Shown piece by piece: positions 53,074 to 61,588 of a stretch of DNA of 61,834 nt. The stretch spans positions 1 to 61,834 of the forward strand of contig DYMX01000003.1 of the NCBI GenBank assembly GCA_020721345.1. Reading direction: 5' to 3'. Position 1 is the stretch's first letter. Every line of letters starts with the position of its first letter. The notes under the pieces were generated by a model that was given only the letters and a program-made list of their open reading frames with translations, had not been told where the DNA came from and did not search any database. The DNA comes from Sulfurovum sp. GTDB taxonomy: Bacteria; Campylobacterota; Campylobacteria; Campylobacterales; Sulfurovaceae. A program made the position numbers and the translations under genes.

Positions 53074-53863
53074 CTCAAAATCAGAAGTTTCAATCGACAA
53101 CGCAAAGTTGATGAAATTCATAGAAACTAATGTTGTAAAAAACAGAGATGTAAAACTTCTTGGTGTTGAGATCGTAGAACAGAAAAAAGTCGATGAACTT
53201 CCAGGCTGGGTTGTATTGTTTGTAAATATGAAATTGCAATACAATAATCAGATGATAACTGCGCCTGAGACATTTTTTGTCAATGACAATGTTATCACGC
53301 CTTTAGTGTTTGATCTGGATAAAAACTTAAATTTAAGAGAGGAGATAAAGCCTACTATTAAAGATGAATTGTACAATAAAGAACATTTGGTTGCCGGCAA
53401 TAGCGATGCTAAACATAAAATACTAGTATTTAGCGATCCGCAATGCCCGTTTTGTCAAGAAGTGGTTCTGGATCTGATTAAGAGCGCTAGAGAAAAACCT
53501 GCTATTTTAAGTGTATACTACTATCACTTGCCATTAGAGCAGATCCATCCAGTTTCTGTAACACTTGTTAAAGTTATGGAGTTTGCGCAAAAGAGCGGTA
53601 AAATGGATATGCTGGAAAAAATATATGCCTTGCAGATTGACCCAGCCTTAAGTGATGAAACAGCTATCATTAAAGAAGTTAAAAAGCAAGTTGGATTTAG
53701 CGTAACATCTGCTCAAATTAATACTAAAGACATAATTGATGCTTTGAAAAATGATAAAGATGTGGCAAATAAAATAATGGTTACAGGAACGCCGACAATA
53801 TATATTGACGGTAAAATAGATAAGCTCAGAGAGGGCTATAAAGATTTAATTACAAAGAAATAA
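53003..53863 (+). CDS. Dsb-like thioredoxin-fold lipoprotein
   Basis: About 286 residues from the ATG at 53003, which follows AAGGAG by six bases and gives a good lipoprotein signal (ISIGGC). An N-terminal dimerisation-like domain (20-130) precedes a DsbC/DsbG-type thioredoxin domain with CPFC in FSDPQCPFCQEV and cis-Pro in TGTPTIYIDG. Predicted periplasmic disulfide isomerase or reductase tethered to the membrane. Overlaps fxsA by 71 bp and precedes hemC by two bases, so it belongs to the heme operon, where it might serve cytochrome maturation. Confidence 0.87.
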   Translation: MLLMRKLLTMAVISILAISIGGCSSKSEVSIDNAKLMKFIETNVVKNRDVKLLGVEIVEQKKVDELPGWVVLFVNMKLQYNNQMITAPETFFVNDNVITPLVFDLDKNLNLREEIKPTIKDELYNKEHLVAGNSDAKHKILVFSDPQCPFCQEVVLDLIKSAREKPAILSVYYYHLPLEQIHPVSVTLVKVMEFAQKSGKMDMLEKIYALQIDPALSDETAIIKEVKKQVGFSVTSAQINTKDIIDALKNDKDVANKIMVTGTPTIYIDGKIDKLREGYKDLITKK

Positions 53864-53865
53864 GT

Positions 53866-54819
53866 GTGGAAAAAATAGTCATAGCAACAAGACAGAGCGC
53901 ATTGGCTCTCTGGCAAGCATATCATATAAAAGAAAAAATCGAAAGTTTATATCCAAACTTAAAAGTAGAATTAAATAAAATGACAAGCAACGGCGATAAG
54001 GTGCTTGATCGTCCGCTAGCGCTTATTGGCGGCAAAGGACATTTTACAAAAGAACTTGAAGATGCAATGTTGGCCGAGTTTGCTGATATTGCAGTTCATT
54101 CACTAAAAGATGTCCCAACTTTTATACCAGAGGGTCTTAGCCTAGCAGCAATAACAAAGAGAGAAGATCAAAGCGATGTTTTTTTATCTCATAAATATAA
54201 AACACTAGAAGATTTACCAAATGGCGCTATTGTAGGAACAACAAGCTTGAGACGAAGAATGCAGATATTGTCGATCAGACCCGATCTGAAAGTCAAGGAT
54301 CTAAGAGGGAACGTGAATACGAGACTTAGAAAGCTTGAAGATGGCGAGTATGATGCTATTATTTTAGCTTACATTGGTCTCTTTAGACTGGATCTATTAA
54401 AGAATATCCCACATGTGCAAAAATTAGAATTTATGATACCGCCTATGGGGCAAGCAGCATTGGGTATAGAGATAGTTAACAATAACCCGTTTTTAGAAGA
54501 AATTGCTAAAGCGCTAAATGATGAAGAGAGTTTTCTACTGACATCGCTTGAGAGGGATTTCGTGGCAAGCATAGGGGCAGGATGTTCTGCTCCTGTTGCG
54601 ACAAATGCTACAATTAATAATGGAAAAGTTTCGTTAAAGGCAATGGTAGGCTATCCCGACGGAACGCATATATTAGAAAAATCTATCGAAGCAGATAAGA
54701 AGATGTGTCAAAATCTAGGAGTTGAATTGGCTAAAGCCATGATAGAATCAGGCGCAAAAGAGATACTGGAGAATGCTGAAAATTTGGCCTTCAAAGATGA
54801 GAGATGTGAGAGAATTTAA
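53866..54819 (+). CDS. hemC: Porphobilinogen deaminase (hydroxymethylbilane synthase)
   Basis: 317 residues. HemC joins four porphobilinogens into hydroxymethylbilane. Opening ATRQSALALWQA, catalytic Asp82 in HSLKDVP, arginine-rich TSLRRRMQIL and LRGNVNTRLRKL, and Cys240 in GAGCSAPVA, which holds the dipyrromethane cofactor. GTG start at 53866, two bases after the preceding stop. ubiD follows after 8 bp. Confidence 0.96.
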   Translation: MEKIVIATRQSALALWQAYHIKEKIESLYPNLKVELNKMTSNGDKVLDRPLALIGGKGHFTKELEDAMLAEFADIAVHSLKDVPTFIPEGLSLAAITKREDQSDVFLSHKYKTLEDLPNGAIVGTTSLRRRMQILSIRPDLKVKDLRGNVNTRLRKLEDGEYDAIILAYIGLFRLDLLKNIPHVQKLEFMIPPMGQAALGIEIVNNNPFLEEIAKALNDEESFLLTSLERDFVASIGAGCSAPVATNATINNGKVSLKAMVGYPDGTHILEKSIEADKKMCQNLGVELAKAMIESGAKEILENAENLAFKDERCERI

Positions 54820-54827
54820 GGCATAAG

Positions 54828-56648
54828 ATGAAAGATGTTATAGAGTGGTTTAGGGAAAACGGTGGCGTAAAAGTCATTGAGAATGAACTTGATGTCGAGC
54901 TTGAAATTCCGCATATCGCTTATCTTGAGATAAAAAAAGAAAATTCAAAACCTCTTCTTTTTACAAATCCTATCTCAAAAAGACTTGGCATTAAGTATGA
55001 TATGCCGGTTTTTATGAATCTTTTTGCAAACAAAGATCTTACCAAAGATATATTTGGAACACATCCGGATATTATCGCAAAAGATATCGAATGGCTGCTC
55101 AAAATGAAACCGCCAAAAGGTATTGTTGAGAAAATTAAAATGCTGCCAAAACTTTGGAAGCTTAAAAGCGTATTTCCAAAAAGAACAAAGAATAGAGGCG
55201 AGTGTCAAGAGATAATATTGAAAGGTAATGATATTGACCTAGATAACTTGCCGATTCTTAAAACATGGGAAGAGGATGGAGGCAGATTTATCACTATGGG
55301 GCAAACTTATACAAAAAGCCTAGACGGAAATATTCAAAATTTAGGCATGTATCGTTTACAGCAATATGATAAAAAAAGCCTAGGTATGCATTGGCAGATA
55401 CATAAAGACGGCGCTCATTTTTTTAATGATTATGCCAAGGCGGGTAAAAAAATGCCGGTCTCCATTGCAATAGGCGGTGACCCACTTTATATTTGGTGCG
55501 GACAAGCTCCTATGCCTCATGGCATGTTTGAGCTAATGCTTTATGGTTTGATACGTGGTGAAAATGCAAAACTTGTAAAATCAATAACAAATGATATTTA
55601 TGTGCCAAGAGATGTGGATATTGTCATAGAGGGTTTTGTGGATCCAAGCATAAGAAAAGTTGAAGGTCCTTTTGGAGACCATACGGGATATTATACACTG
55701 CCTGAAGAGTTCCCTGTGGTTGAAGTGACGGCAATCACTATGAGAAAAAAATCTGTCTTCCATGCAACCGTAGTTGGCAAACCGCCGCTTGAGGATAAAT
55801 ATATGGGCTGGGGGACGGAGAGAATATTTTTACCGCTTTTAAAACCTATGGCTCCTGACCTAATCGATTATCATATGCCTGAAAACGGAGTATTTCATAA
55901 TCTTATAATGTCTAAGATGAAAACCCTCTATAAAGGTCATGCAATGCAATTTATGCATGCTTTTTGGGGGGTAGGGCAGATGAGTTTTGTTAAGCATGCC
56001 ATATTTGTTGATGAAAATGCGCCTGATCTAAACTCATATGAAGAGATTGCAAAATATATATTAGACAGGGTGGATAAAAAGAAAATATTTATATCCAAAG
56101 GAATAGTAGATCATTTAGATCACTCGTCAAACGAGCAGTTCGTTGGCGGAAAACTTGGTGTTGACGCGACAGACGAGAAGGTTGAGAGAAAAATAGATAT
56201 TCTTAGTGACGAAGATTTGCTTGAAAAAGCAAAAGCTCTTGATGGTCAAATCGTAGATTTAAAACAGTTTGTGCTTGAGAGCTCAAATCCAATTTGTGTA
56301 GTATCTGTAAATAAAAAAGATTTAATGAAAAAACTATTTAGCAAATTAGAATCTCTATCAAAACATGTAGCTATTTTGGTAGTCGTAGACCATAAAAATA
56401 ACGACCTTAAACATCCATATATGCTTGTTTGGAGAGTCGTGAACAATATCGATGCCGGTCGGGATATTTTGCTGGACCCATTTATAGCTATAGACGCTAC
56501 CAACAAAAGCGAAGTTGATGGATTTCATCGTAAATGGCCTGGCGATACACTATGCACAAAAGAGGTGCTTGAGAGCCTGAAAGAGAGAGGTTTGGTAGAA
56601 TATGATGATGAGTTGATAAAAAAATTCGGACTTTTGGAGTTTAACTAG
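54828..56648 (+). CDS. ubiD: UbiD-family decarboxylase, probably menaquinone synthesis
   Basis: 606 residues, longer than E. coli UbiD. Prenylated-FMN-dependent decarboxylase: GMYRLQQYDKKSLGMHWQ, PVSIAIGGDPLYIWCGQ, and the catalytic EGPFGDHTGYY region with its Glu/Arg/Glu network. UbiX, which makes the cofactor, is encoded at 58546 in this window. In Campylobacterota, which use the futalosine route, such an enzyme is thought to act in menaquinone synthesis. Last gene of the heme operon; convergent with thiE one base apart. Confidence 0.9.
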   Translation: MKDVIEWFRENGGVKVIENELDVELEIPHIAYLEIKKENSKPLLFTNPISKRLGIKYDMPVFMNLFANKDLTKDIFGTHPDIIAKDIEWLLKMKPPKGIVEKIKMLPKLWKLKSVFPKRTKNRGECQEIILKGNDIDLDNLPILKTWEEDGGRFITMGQTYTKSLDGNIQNLGMYRLQQYDKKSLGMHWQIHKDGAHFFNDYAKAGKKMPVSIAIGGDPLYIWCGQAPMPHGMFELMLYGLIRGENAKLVKSITNDIYVPRDVDIVIEGFVDPSIRKVEGPFGDHTGYYTLPEEFPVVEVTAITMRKKSVFHATVVGKPPLEDKYMGWGTERIFLPLLKPMAPDLIDYHMPENGVFHNLIMSKMKTLYKGHAMQFMHAFWGVGQMSFVKHAIFVDENAPDLNSYEEIAKYILDRVDKKKIFISKGIVDHLDHSSNEQFVGGKLGVDATDEKVERKIDILSDEDLLEKAKALDGQIVDLKQFVLESSNPICVVSVNKKDLMKKLFSKLESLSKHVAILVVVDHKNNDLKHPYMLVWRVVNNIDAGRDILLDPFIAIDATNKSEVDGFHRKWPGDTLCTKEVLESLKERGLVEYDDELIKKFGLLEFN

Positions 56649-56649
56649 T

Positions 56650-57270
56650 TTATTTTAAGATATCACTAAAAAACTTTGCCCTTTCTTTTATATCATCACT
56701 ATTCCAAATATCGCTGACAATAGCCGCCATATCCGGATTATATTTTTTTAGAGTACTTATATTGTCTCTATTTATACCGCCGATTACGCAAACCGGAATA
56801 TCCAAAATCTCTTTTGCTTCTTTTATAATATTTAAGTTAATAGTAGGCGCATTCAGTTTAGTAAGAGAGCTAAAACAAGCTCCAAATGCTACATAATCGG
56901 CACCTAATTTTTGCGCTTTTATGGCGCTATCAAGATTTCCATAGCAAGAAATCCCAAGAATACCTTTAAATTTTTCTCTTATCTTGCCAAGGTCGTCATA
57001 ATCATCTTTGCCGATATGCAGTCCGTCTAGATTTAGTTTTACGGCAATATCAACTCTATCATTTAAAATAAACAATGCATTATATTTAGAGCAGAGTCTT
57101 TGTAATTTTAACGAAATATTTGCTATAATTTTATCGTCACTGTTTTTGTCTCTATATTGAATTATTTTTGCTCCACCTATGAGTGCAAGTTCAACTGACG
57201 CAAATAATGTATCCATGGGAGTGAGCTTATCATCTGTAATCACATATAGACCATGTAATTTATTTTTCAT
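56650..57270 (-). CDS. thiE: Thiamine-phosphate synthase
   Basis: 206 residues, TIM barrel. ThiE joins HMP-diphosphate and thiazole phosphate. Motifs: YVITDDKL, IIQYRDKNSDD, ILNDRVDIA, GLHIGKDDYD and VIGGINRDNI. The GADYVAFGACFSSLTK segment matches the phosphate site. Single-gene unit; I looked for a TPP riboswitch in 57271-57410 and saw none of its conserved CUGAGA elements. Confidence 0.92.
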   Translation of the reverse strand: MKNKLHGLYVITDDKLTPMDTLFASVELALIGGAKIIQYRDKNSDDKIIANISLKLQRLCSKYNALFILNDRVDIAVKLNLDGLHIGKDDYDDLGKIREKFKGILGISCYGNLDSAIKAQKLGADYVAFGACFSSLTKLNAPTINLNIIKEAKEILDIPVCVIGGINRDNISTLKKYNPDMAAIVSDIWNSDDIKERAKFFSDILK

Positions 57271-57368
57271 ATAAATGCCCTAAATTTTTAAATGATTATA
57301 TCTTATTTTTTTCAATGTTTCAGGAAAGAATAAAGACAAATTTAATCTTATTTTTATTTTTTCTATGA

Positions 57369-57397
57369 TATACTTTACTTGTTAATAAAAATTGTTA
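57369..57397 (+). promoter_or_regulatory. Promoter and PerR-box-like palindrome before the peroxiredoxin
   Basis: -10-like TATACT (57369-57374), then the imperfect palindrome TAATAA-AAA-TTGTTA (57383-57397) over the likely transcription start. It resembles a PerR box (TTATAATNATTATAA). A PerR-like gene lies downstream in the same unit. Confidence 0.4.
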
Positions 57398-57410
57398 TAA
57401 AGGAAATAAA

Positions 57411-58007
57411 ATGTTAGTTACAAAAAAAGCTCCGGATTTTACAGCAACAGCTGTTTTGGCTGATGGTTCAATCGTTAGCGATTTTAATCTATATAAAAAC
57501 ATAGGTGAAAAAGGTGCAGTTGTATTTTTCTATCCTCTAGATTTTACATTCGTTTGTCCAAGTGAGATAATCGCATTTTCACATAGAATAGATGAGTTTA
57601 CAAATAGAGGCATAAATGTAATAGGTGTTTCTGTTGATAGCCAATTTTCTCACTTTGCATGGAGAGAAACCCCAGTTGATAAAGGCGGTATAGGCAGAAT
57701 TAAATATCCCCTTGTTGCTGACATAACTAAACAAATCAGTAGAGATTTCGATGTGTTGTTTGGCGACAGTGTTGCTCTTAGAGGCTCATTCTTACTAGAT
57801 AGTGACGGGATTGTAAGACACGCCGTAATCAATGATTTACCTCTTGGAAGAAACATCGATGAGATGATAAGAATGGTAGATACTATGATATTTACAAATG
57901 AGAATGGTGAAGTTTGTCCTGCCGGTTGGCAAAAAGGTGATGAGGGTATGAAAGCAAGCACAGAAGGTGTTGCTGAGTATTTGGCAAAAAATGCTGAGGC
58001 TCTATAA
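57411..58007 (+). CDS. ahpC: Typical 2-Cys peroxiredoxin (AhpC/TSA)
   Basis: 198 residues. Reduces H2O2, organic peroxides and peroxynitrite. Peroxidatic Cys49 is in DFTFVCPSE, resolving Cys169 in GEVCPAGW; GGIGRIKYPLVAD carries the usual loop. The C-terminal region ends in EYLAKN rather than the YF helix of overoxidation-sensitive forms. Strong AAAGGAA ribosome site. Probably cotranscribed with the Fur-family gene 29 bp downstream. Confidence 0.95.
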   Translation: MLVTKKAPDFTATAVLADGSIVSDFNLYKNIGEKGAVVFFYPLDFTFVCPSEIIAFSHRIDEFTNRGINVIGVSVDSQFSHFAWRETPVDKGGIGRIKYPLVADITKQISRDFDVLFGDSVALRGSFLLDSDGIVRHAVINDLPLGRNIDEMIRMVDTMIFTNENGEVCPAGWQKGDEGMKASTEGVAEYLAKNAEAL

Positions 58008-58036
58008 AACCTGCTAAATATTGTAAAGGATATAGA

Positions 58037-58459
58037 ATGAATGATTATATGACTATTTTAAAAGAAAATGGTCTTAAAGCAACTTTTCAAAGAATGCATA
58101 TACTTGAAGTAATAGGTATGTGCGGCCATAAAGACATAGATGAGATTTATGCTGAAGCTATAAAGACACATCCATCTATATCTTTGGCAACAGTTTATAA
58201 AAATATTCTCATAATGACACAAAGCGGCGTCTTAGTAGAGGTTCCTTTGGTCGGGAGAAAAGCGAAGTTTGAGATTAAAAAAGATTGCCATGTTCATCTT
58301 GTTTGTTCGCATTGCGGAGATATACAAGACGAAGCAATAGAACTTGTGGATGCTGATAAGATGCAAAAAATCTTATCAGGCAAAAACTTTTTTTATTCTC
58401 ATCAAGAGATTAATATTTACGGCATTTGCGATAGTTGTCAAAAGATAAAAGTATCATAA
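58037..58459 (+). CDS. perR: Fur-family regulator, PerR-like
   Basis: 140 residues. Winged helix (about 8-75, ISLATVYKNI recognition helix), then a metal site with H85 and H87 in HVHLVC and a structural zinc site of C90, C93, C131 and C134 (CSHCGD, CDSCQK). The arrangement fits PerR, the peroxide sensor, and the gene follows a peroxiredoxin. Fur is the main alternative; the regulatory Asp cannot be assigned safely. PerR rather than Fur is an inference mainly from the gene pair. Confidence 0.78.
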   Translation: MNDYMTILKENGLKATFQRMHILEVIGMCGHKDIDEIYAEAIKTHPSISLATVYKNILIMTQSGVLVEVPLVGRKAKFEIKKDCHVHLVCSHCGDIQDEAIELVDADKMQKILSGKNFFYSHQEINIYGICDSCQKIKVS

Positions 58460-58469
58460 AATTATCTAC

Positions 58470-58494
58470 TTTCAAAGAGTAACCCTCTTTGAAA
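58470..58494. terminator. Hairpin after the PerR-like gene
   Basis: Ten-bp stem TTTCAAAGAG / CTCTTTGAAA with loop TAACC, 11 bp after the stop. The 3' side is A-rich rather than T-rich, so termination on the plus strand is unproven. Confidence 0.4.
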
Positions 58495-58510
58495 AAAATC
58501 TACTTTTCTG

Positions 58511-58516
58511 TATAAT
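58511..58516 (+). promoter_or_regulatory. -10 box of the ubiX operon
   Basis: TATAAT in TCTGTATAATTAC, 30 bp before the ubiX ATG; predicted leader ~23 nt. Confidence 0.5.
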
Positions 58517-58545
58517 TACTATCAATTTTTATTTTTGGAATTTTT

Positions 58546-59079
58546 ATGAAATTAGCTTTAGCTGTTACCGGCGCAAGCGGCGTTGGTCTTGCAAACAAAT
58601 TTATTGAACATTTACCAAATACAATAGAGCTTCACATAGTAGCTTCAAAAAACTCAGCTATTGTTTCAATATACGAAAATAAAAAGATTTTTTTTCATAA
58701 TGACGAAAATATAGCTTCATCAATATCATCAGGCTCGTTCGGTATAGATAAAACTATTATATTGCCATGCAGTATGAATACATTGGCAAAAATAGCATGC
58801 GGAATAGCAGATAATCTGCCAACTAGAATAGCTTCGGTTGCTTTAAAAGAGAGAAAAACGCTTCTTTTGGCTCCAAGAGAGATGCCATTTTCTACTATAG
58901 CATTAGAAAATATGCATAAACTCTCATTCATGGGCGTAATTATTTCGCCGCCGGTAATAGCATACTATTCTGACATAAAAACTGTTGAAGATATGGAAAT
59001 GTTTTTAGTAGGTAAATGGTATGATGCGCTCGGAATTGAAAATGATATTTATAAAAGATGGTGCAATAATGACAAATAA
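58546..59079 (+). CDS. ubiX: Flavin prenyltransferase UbiX
   Basis: 177 residues, homo-oligomeric flavoprotein making prenylated FMN for UbiD decarboxylases. Opening LAVTGASGVGLANKF, FMN-binding SSISSGSFG and PCSMNTLAKIACGIADNLPTR, then APREMPFS and MGVIISPP. It provides the cofactor for the UbiD encoded 2 kb upstream. First gene of ubiX-coaD-tmk-hisS; its stop overlaps coaD by 11 bp. Confidence 0.94.
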   Translation: MKLALAVTGASGVGLANKFIEHLPNTIELHIVASKNSAIVSIYENKKIFFHNDENIASSISSGSFGIDKTIILPCSMNTLAKIACGIADNLPTRIASVALKERKTLLLAPREMPFSTIALENMHKLSFMGVIISPPVIAYYSDIKTVEDMEMFLVGKWYDALGIENDIYKRWCNNDK

Positions 59080-59557
59080 GATAAAAATAGCTATATATCC
59101 TGGTACTTTTGATCCTATCACGAATGGTCATCTTGATATTATTAAAAGAGCTTGTAAGATGTTTGATGAGATCATAATAGCAGTTGCCGCCAGCGATGAA
59201 AAAAAACCGATTTTTGATTTGGACACAAGAATAGCCATGATTAAAGCCGTAACTATAGATTTCCCAAAAATAAAAGTAGTCGGCTTTAATACACTTTTGG
59301 TCGATCTTTCCAATGAGTTAGATGCAAATATTATTATAAGGGGATTAAGAGCTGTCAGCGATTTTGAGTACGAGCTTCAAATGGGATATGCAAATTCATC
59401 ATTAAAAAAAGAGCTTGAAACCGTCTATCTTATGCCAAGTCTTAATAATGCTTTTATAAGCTCTTCAGTCGTCAGGTCACTTTTGAAGTTTCACGGAAAG
59501 ATCGACCATTTAGTTCCTGCAGAAATTTTAAAACAGATTCAAGCTCAAGGTTTTTAA
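59069..59557 (+). CDS. coaD: Phosphopantetheine adenylyltransferase
   Basis: 162 residues from the ATG at 59069, which puts the nucleotidyltransferase motif YPGTFDPITNGHLDI at the N terminus. Family features: IIRGLRAVSDFEYELQM and the ISSSVVRSL signature. CoaD transfers AMP to 4'-phosphopantetheine, the fourth step of CoA synthesis. It overlaps ubiX by 11 bp and tmk by one base. Confidence 0.95.
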   Translation: MTNKIKIAIYPGTFDPITNGHLDIIKRACKMFDEIIIAVAASDEKKPIFDLDTRIAMIKAVTIDFPKIKVVGFNTLLVDLSNELDANIIIRGLRAVSDFEYELQMGYANSSLKKELETVYLMPSLNNAFISSSVVRSLLKFHGKIDHLVPAEILKQIQAQGF

Positions 59558-60138
59558 TGTATATAATATTTGAAGGTATCGATACTTGCGGCAAGAGTAC
59601 TCAAATTGAACTTCTAAAAAAAAGATACAATGATGCAGTTTTTACTCATGAGCCAGGCGGTACGGTTTTGGGCAAACAGATAAGAGAAATTTTATTAAAT
59701 GGGCAGCTGGATTCAAGTAGAGCGGAAATATTACTTTTTTTGGCTGATAGGGCAGAGCATTTTGAAAGCATTGTTAAACCAAATTTGTGTAATACCATAA
59801 TTTCTGACAGAGGATTTGTTTCAGGTATGGCATATGCTATGGCAGGCAATGATATGGGGTTTGATGAACTTTTGCAACTTAATCTTTTTTCTTTGCAAGG
59901 CGTGTTGCCTGATAAAATAATACTTTTTGTAATTGATAAAGAAAGTCTTATGCAAAGACTTGGGCAAAAAGGAATGGATAAGATCGAATTAAGAGGTATA
60001 GAATATCTTTTAAATGTACAGCAATTTATGGCAGATATTGTTGAAAAACTTAGGATTCCATTTATAAAAATCAATGCTACAGATGATATTGAAATAATAA
60101 ACAGACAAATAAGAAATTTTATATGGGAGCAAAAATGA
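59557..60138 (+). CDS. tmk: Thymidylate kinase
   Basis: 193 residues. Converts dTMP to dTDP. P-loop FEGIDTCGKSTQ (3-14), THEPGGTVLGKQIR for the substrate, LFLADRAEH and the DRG motif in ISDRGFVSGMAY. The lid region QRLGQKGMDKIE is in normal place. One-base overlap with coaD; its stop overlaps the hisS start (ATGA). Confidence 0.95.
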   Translation: MYIIFEGIDTCGKSTQIELLKKRYNDAVFTHEPGGTVLGKQIREILLNGQLDSSRAEILLFLADRAEHFESIVKPNLCNTIISDRGFVSGMAYAMAGNDMGFDELLQLNLFSLQGVLPDKIILFVIDKESLMQRLGQKGMDKIELRGIEYLLNVQQFMADIVEKLRIPFIKINATDDIEIINRQIRNFIWEQK

Positions 60139-61367
60139 TCAATCCTTTGCGAGGAATGAAAGATCTGATCTTTGATGAGAGTAGAAAATATCAACATATA
60201 ATATACGCAGCATCAAATATTGCAAAAAACTACGGATATGAATATATCGAAACACCTATACTGGAAGAGACGGCGCTTTTTAAGAGATCTGTCGGTGAGA
60301 GTAGTGATATAGTAGGCAAAGAGATGTATCAATTTAGAGACAAGGGTGATAATGATGTTTGTATGAGACCCGAAGGAACAGCAGGAGTTGTAAGGGCATT
60401 TGTATCATCAAAACTTGATAGACAAGACGGTACATATAGATTTTGTTACTATGGACCAATGTTTAGATATGAAAGACCGCAAAAAGGAAGATTGAGATCA
60501 TTTCACCAGTTTGGATGTGAGAGTTTTGGGGAAAGCAGCGTGTATGAAGACTTTGTAATGATGAGTATGATAAAAGATATATTTAACGCGTTGAATATAG
60601 GCTATACGCTAAAGATAAATTCGCTCGGATGCAAGGATTGCATGCCTGCATATAGAGAAAAGCTTGTAGCATTTTTGGATGGCACCAAAAATGAACTCTG
60701 TATCGATTGCAATAGAAGAATAGACACTAATCCTATAAGAGTTCTTGATTGTAAAGTTGAAAAATGCCAAAGTATGTTTAATGATTCACCAAAATTACTA
60801 GATAATTTATGTGATGTTTGCGATAGTGATTTTGAAAAATTAAAATCACTACTTGATAATGCAAATATAGATTATGAAATTGATACAAATCTAGTTCGCG
60901 GACTTGATTATTATAATAAAACGGCATTTGAATTTATAAGCAGCGAAATAGGAAGCCAATCAGCAATCGCAGGCGGAGGAAGATATGACAGGCTTGTTGA
61001 GTTTTTGGATGGCAAACCTACACCGGCTGTCGGCTTTGCTTTGGGGATAGAAAGAATCATGGATCTCGTGATATTGCCTGAGCCTAAAAGGGAAGGGTAT
61101 TATTTGGGTTCTATGAATGAAGATGGTGTGGAAAAACTTCTTGACACTAGTCTAAAATTGAGAAAAAAATACAAAGTTACATTGGAGTACAAAGCAAAAA
61201 GTCTTAAATCTCATCTTAAATCAGCGGATAAAGTTGGAGCAAAAAGTATTATTTTTATAGGTAATGATGAGTTGGCAAATAACACTATTTGGATAAAAGA
61301 CCTAGAGACAAAAGAGGAAAAAACTATCAAAATAGAAGATTTTAACTCTTTAAAAGAGACCGTTTAA
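60135..61367 (+). CDS. hisS: Histidyl-tRNA synthetase
   Basis: 410 residues from the ATG at 60135, giving MINPLRGMKD; GGGAG lies upstream. Class II synthetase: motif 1 near YEYIETPILEE, motif 2 in RYERPQKGRLRSFHQFG, histidine motifs LVRGLDYYNKTAFEF and AGGGRYDRL, and motif 3 in AVGFALGIERIM. A cysteine-bearing insert (about 175-235: CIDCNRR, CKVEKC, LCDVCDSD) is compatible with a zinc-binding knuckle. Last gene of the ubiX operon. Confidence 0.96.
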   Translation: MINPLRGMKDLIFDESRKYQHIIYAASNIAKNYGYEYIETPILEETALFKRSVGESSDIVGKEMYQFRDKGDNDVCMRPEGTAGVVRAFVSSKLDRQDGTYRFCYYGPMFRYERPQKGRLRSFHQFGCESFGESSVYEDFVMMSMIKDIFNALNIGYTLKINSLGCKDCMPAYREKLVAFLDGTKNELCIDCNRRIDTNPIRVLDCKVEKCQSMFNDSPKLLDNLCDVCDSDFEKLKSLLDNANIDYEIDTNLVRGLDYYNKTAFEFISSEIGSQSAIAGGGRYDRLVEFLDGKPTPAVGFALGIERIMDLVILPEPKREGYYLGSMNEDGVEKLLDTSLKLRKKYKVTLEYKAKSLKSHLKSADKVGAKSIIFIGNDELANNTIWIKDLETKEEKTIKIEDFNSLKETV

Positions 61368-61386
61368 AATTCCGTGTCAACATAAA

Positions 61387-61417
61387 TTCTGATAGGAGAA
61401 ATCCTATCGCACCAGAA
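61387..61417 (+). terminator. GAAA-loop hairpin after hisS
   Basis: Perfect 7-bp stem GATAGGA-GAAA-TCCTATC (61391-61408), flanked by TTCT/AGAA pairs with a five-base bulge, 20 bp after the hisS stop. No T tract follows. It may be a terminator or the end of the neighbouring transposon relic. Confidence 0.4.
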
Positions 61418-61418
61418 C

Positions 61419-61550
61419 TTAAATTTTAAGCTCACCATCCAATCTACCCTCAAAAAATATAGCTAATTGAGATAGTGTCAAACTCCAATTCCAAACCGGC
61501 ATAGTCCATTTTTTCTCTGCATTTTTGATGCCCATATAGTTTTTGCTTTT
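61419..61550 (-). pseudogene. IS256-family (mutator) transposase relic, C-terminal end
   Basis: The minus strand encodes YMGIKNAEKKW, then TMPVWNWSLTLSQLAIFFEG and RLDGELKI before a stop at 61419-61421. This is the hallmark C terminus of IS256/mutator transposases (KKWTMPIxNW...). Upstream in the same frame there are stop codons near 61552 and further on, so only a degenerate tail remains. Confidence 0.7.
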
Positions 61551-61588
61551 TTATGACAATTTAGACACTTTTTCTCTTTTTGTATAGC

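Noticed and set aside
55966-55971. G6 tract in ubiD as a phase-variation site
   Set aside because: Too short compared with the 8-12 base tracts known to switch in Campylobacterota, and the frame is intact.
57271-57410. TPP riboswitch upstream of thiE
   Set aside because: No CUGAGA-type thi-box elements could be found on the minus strand.
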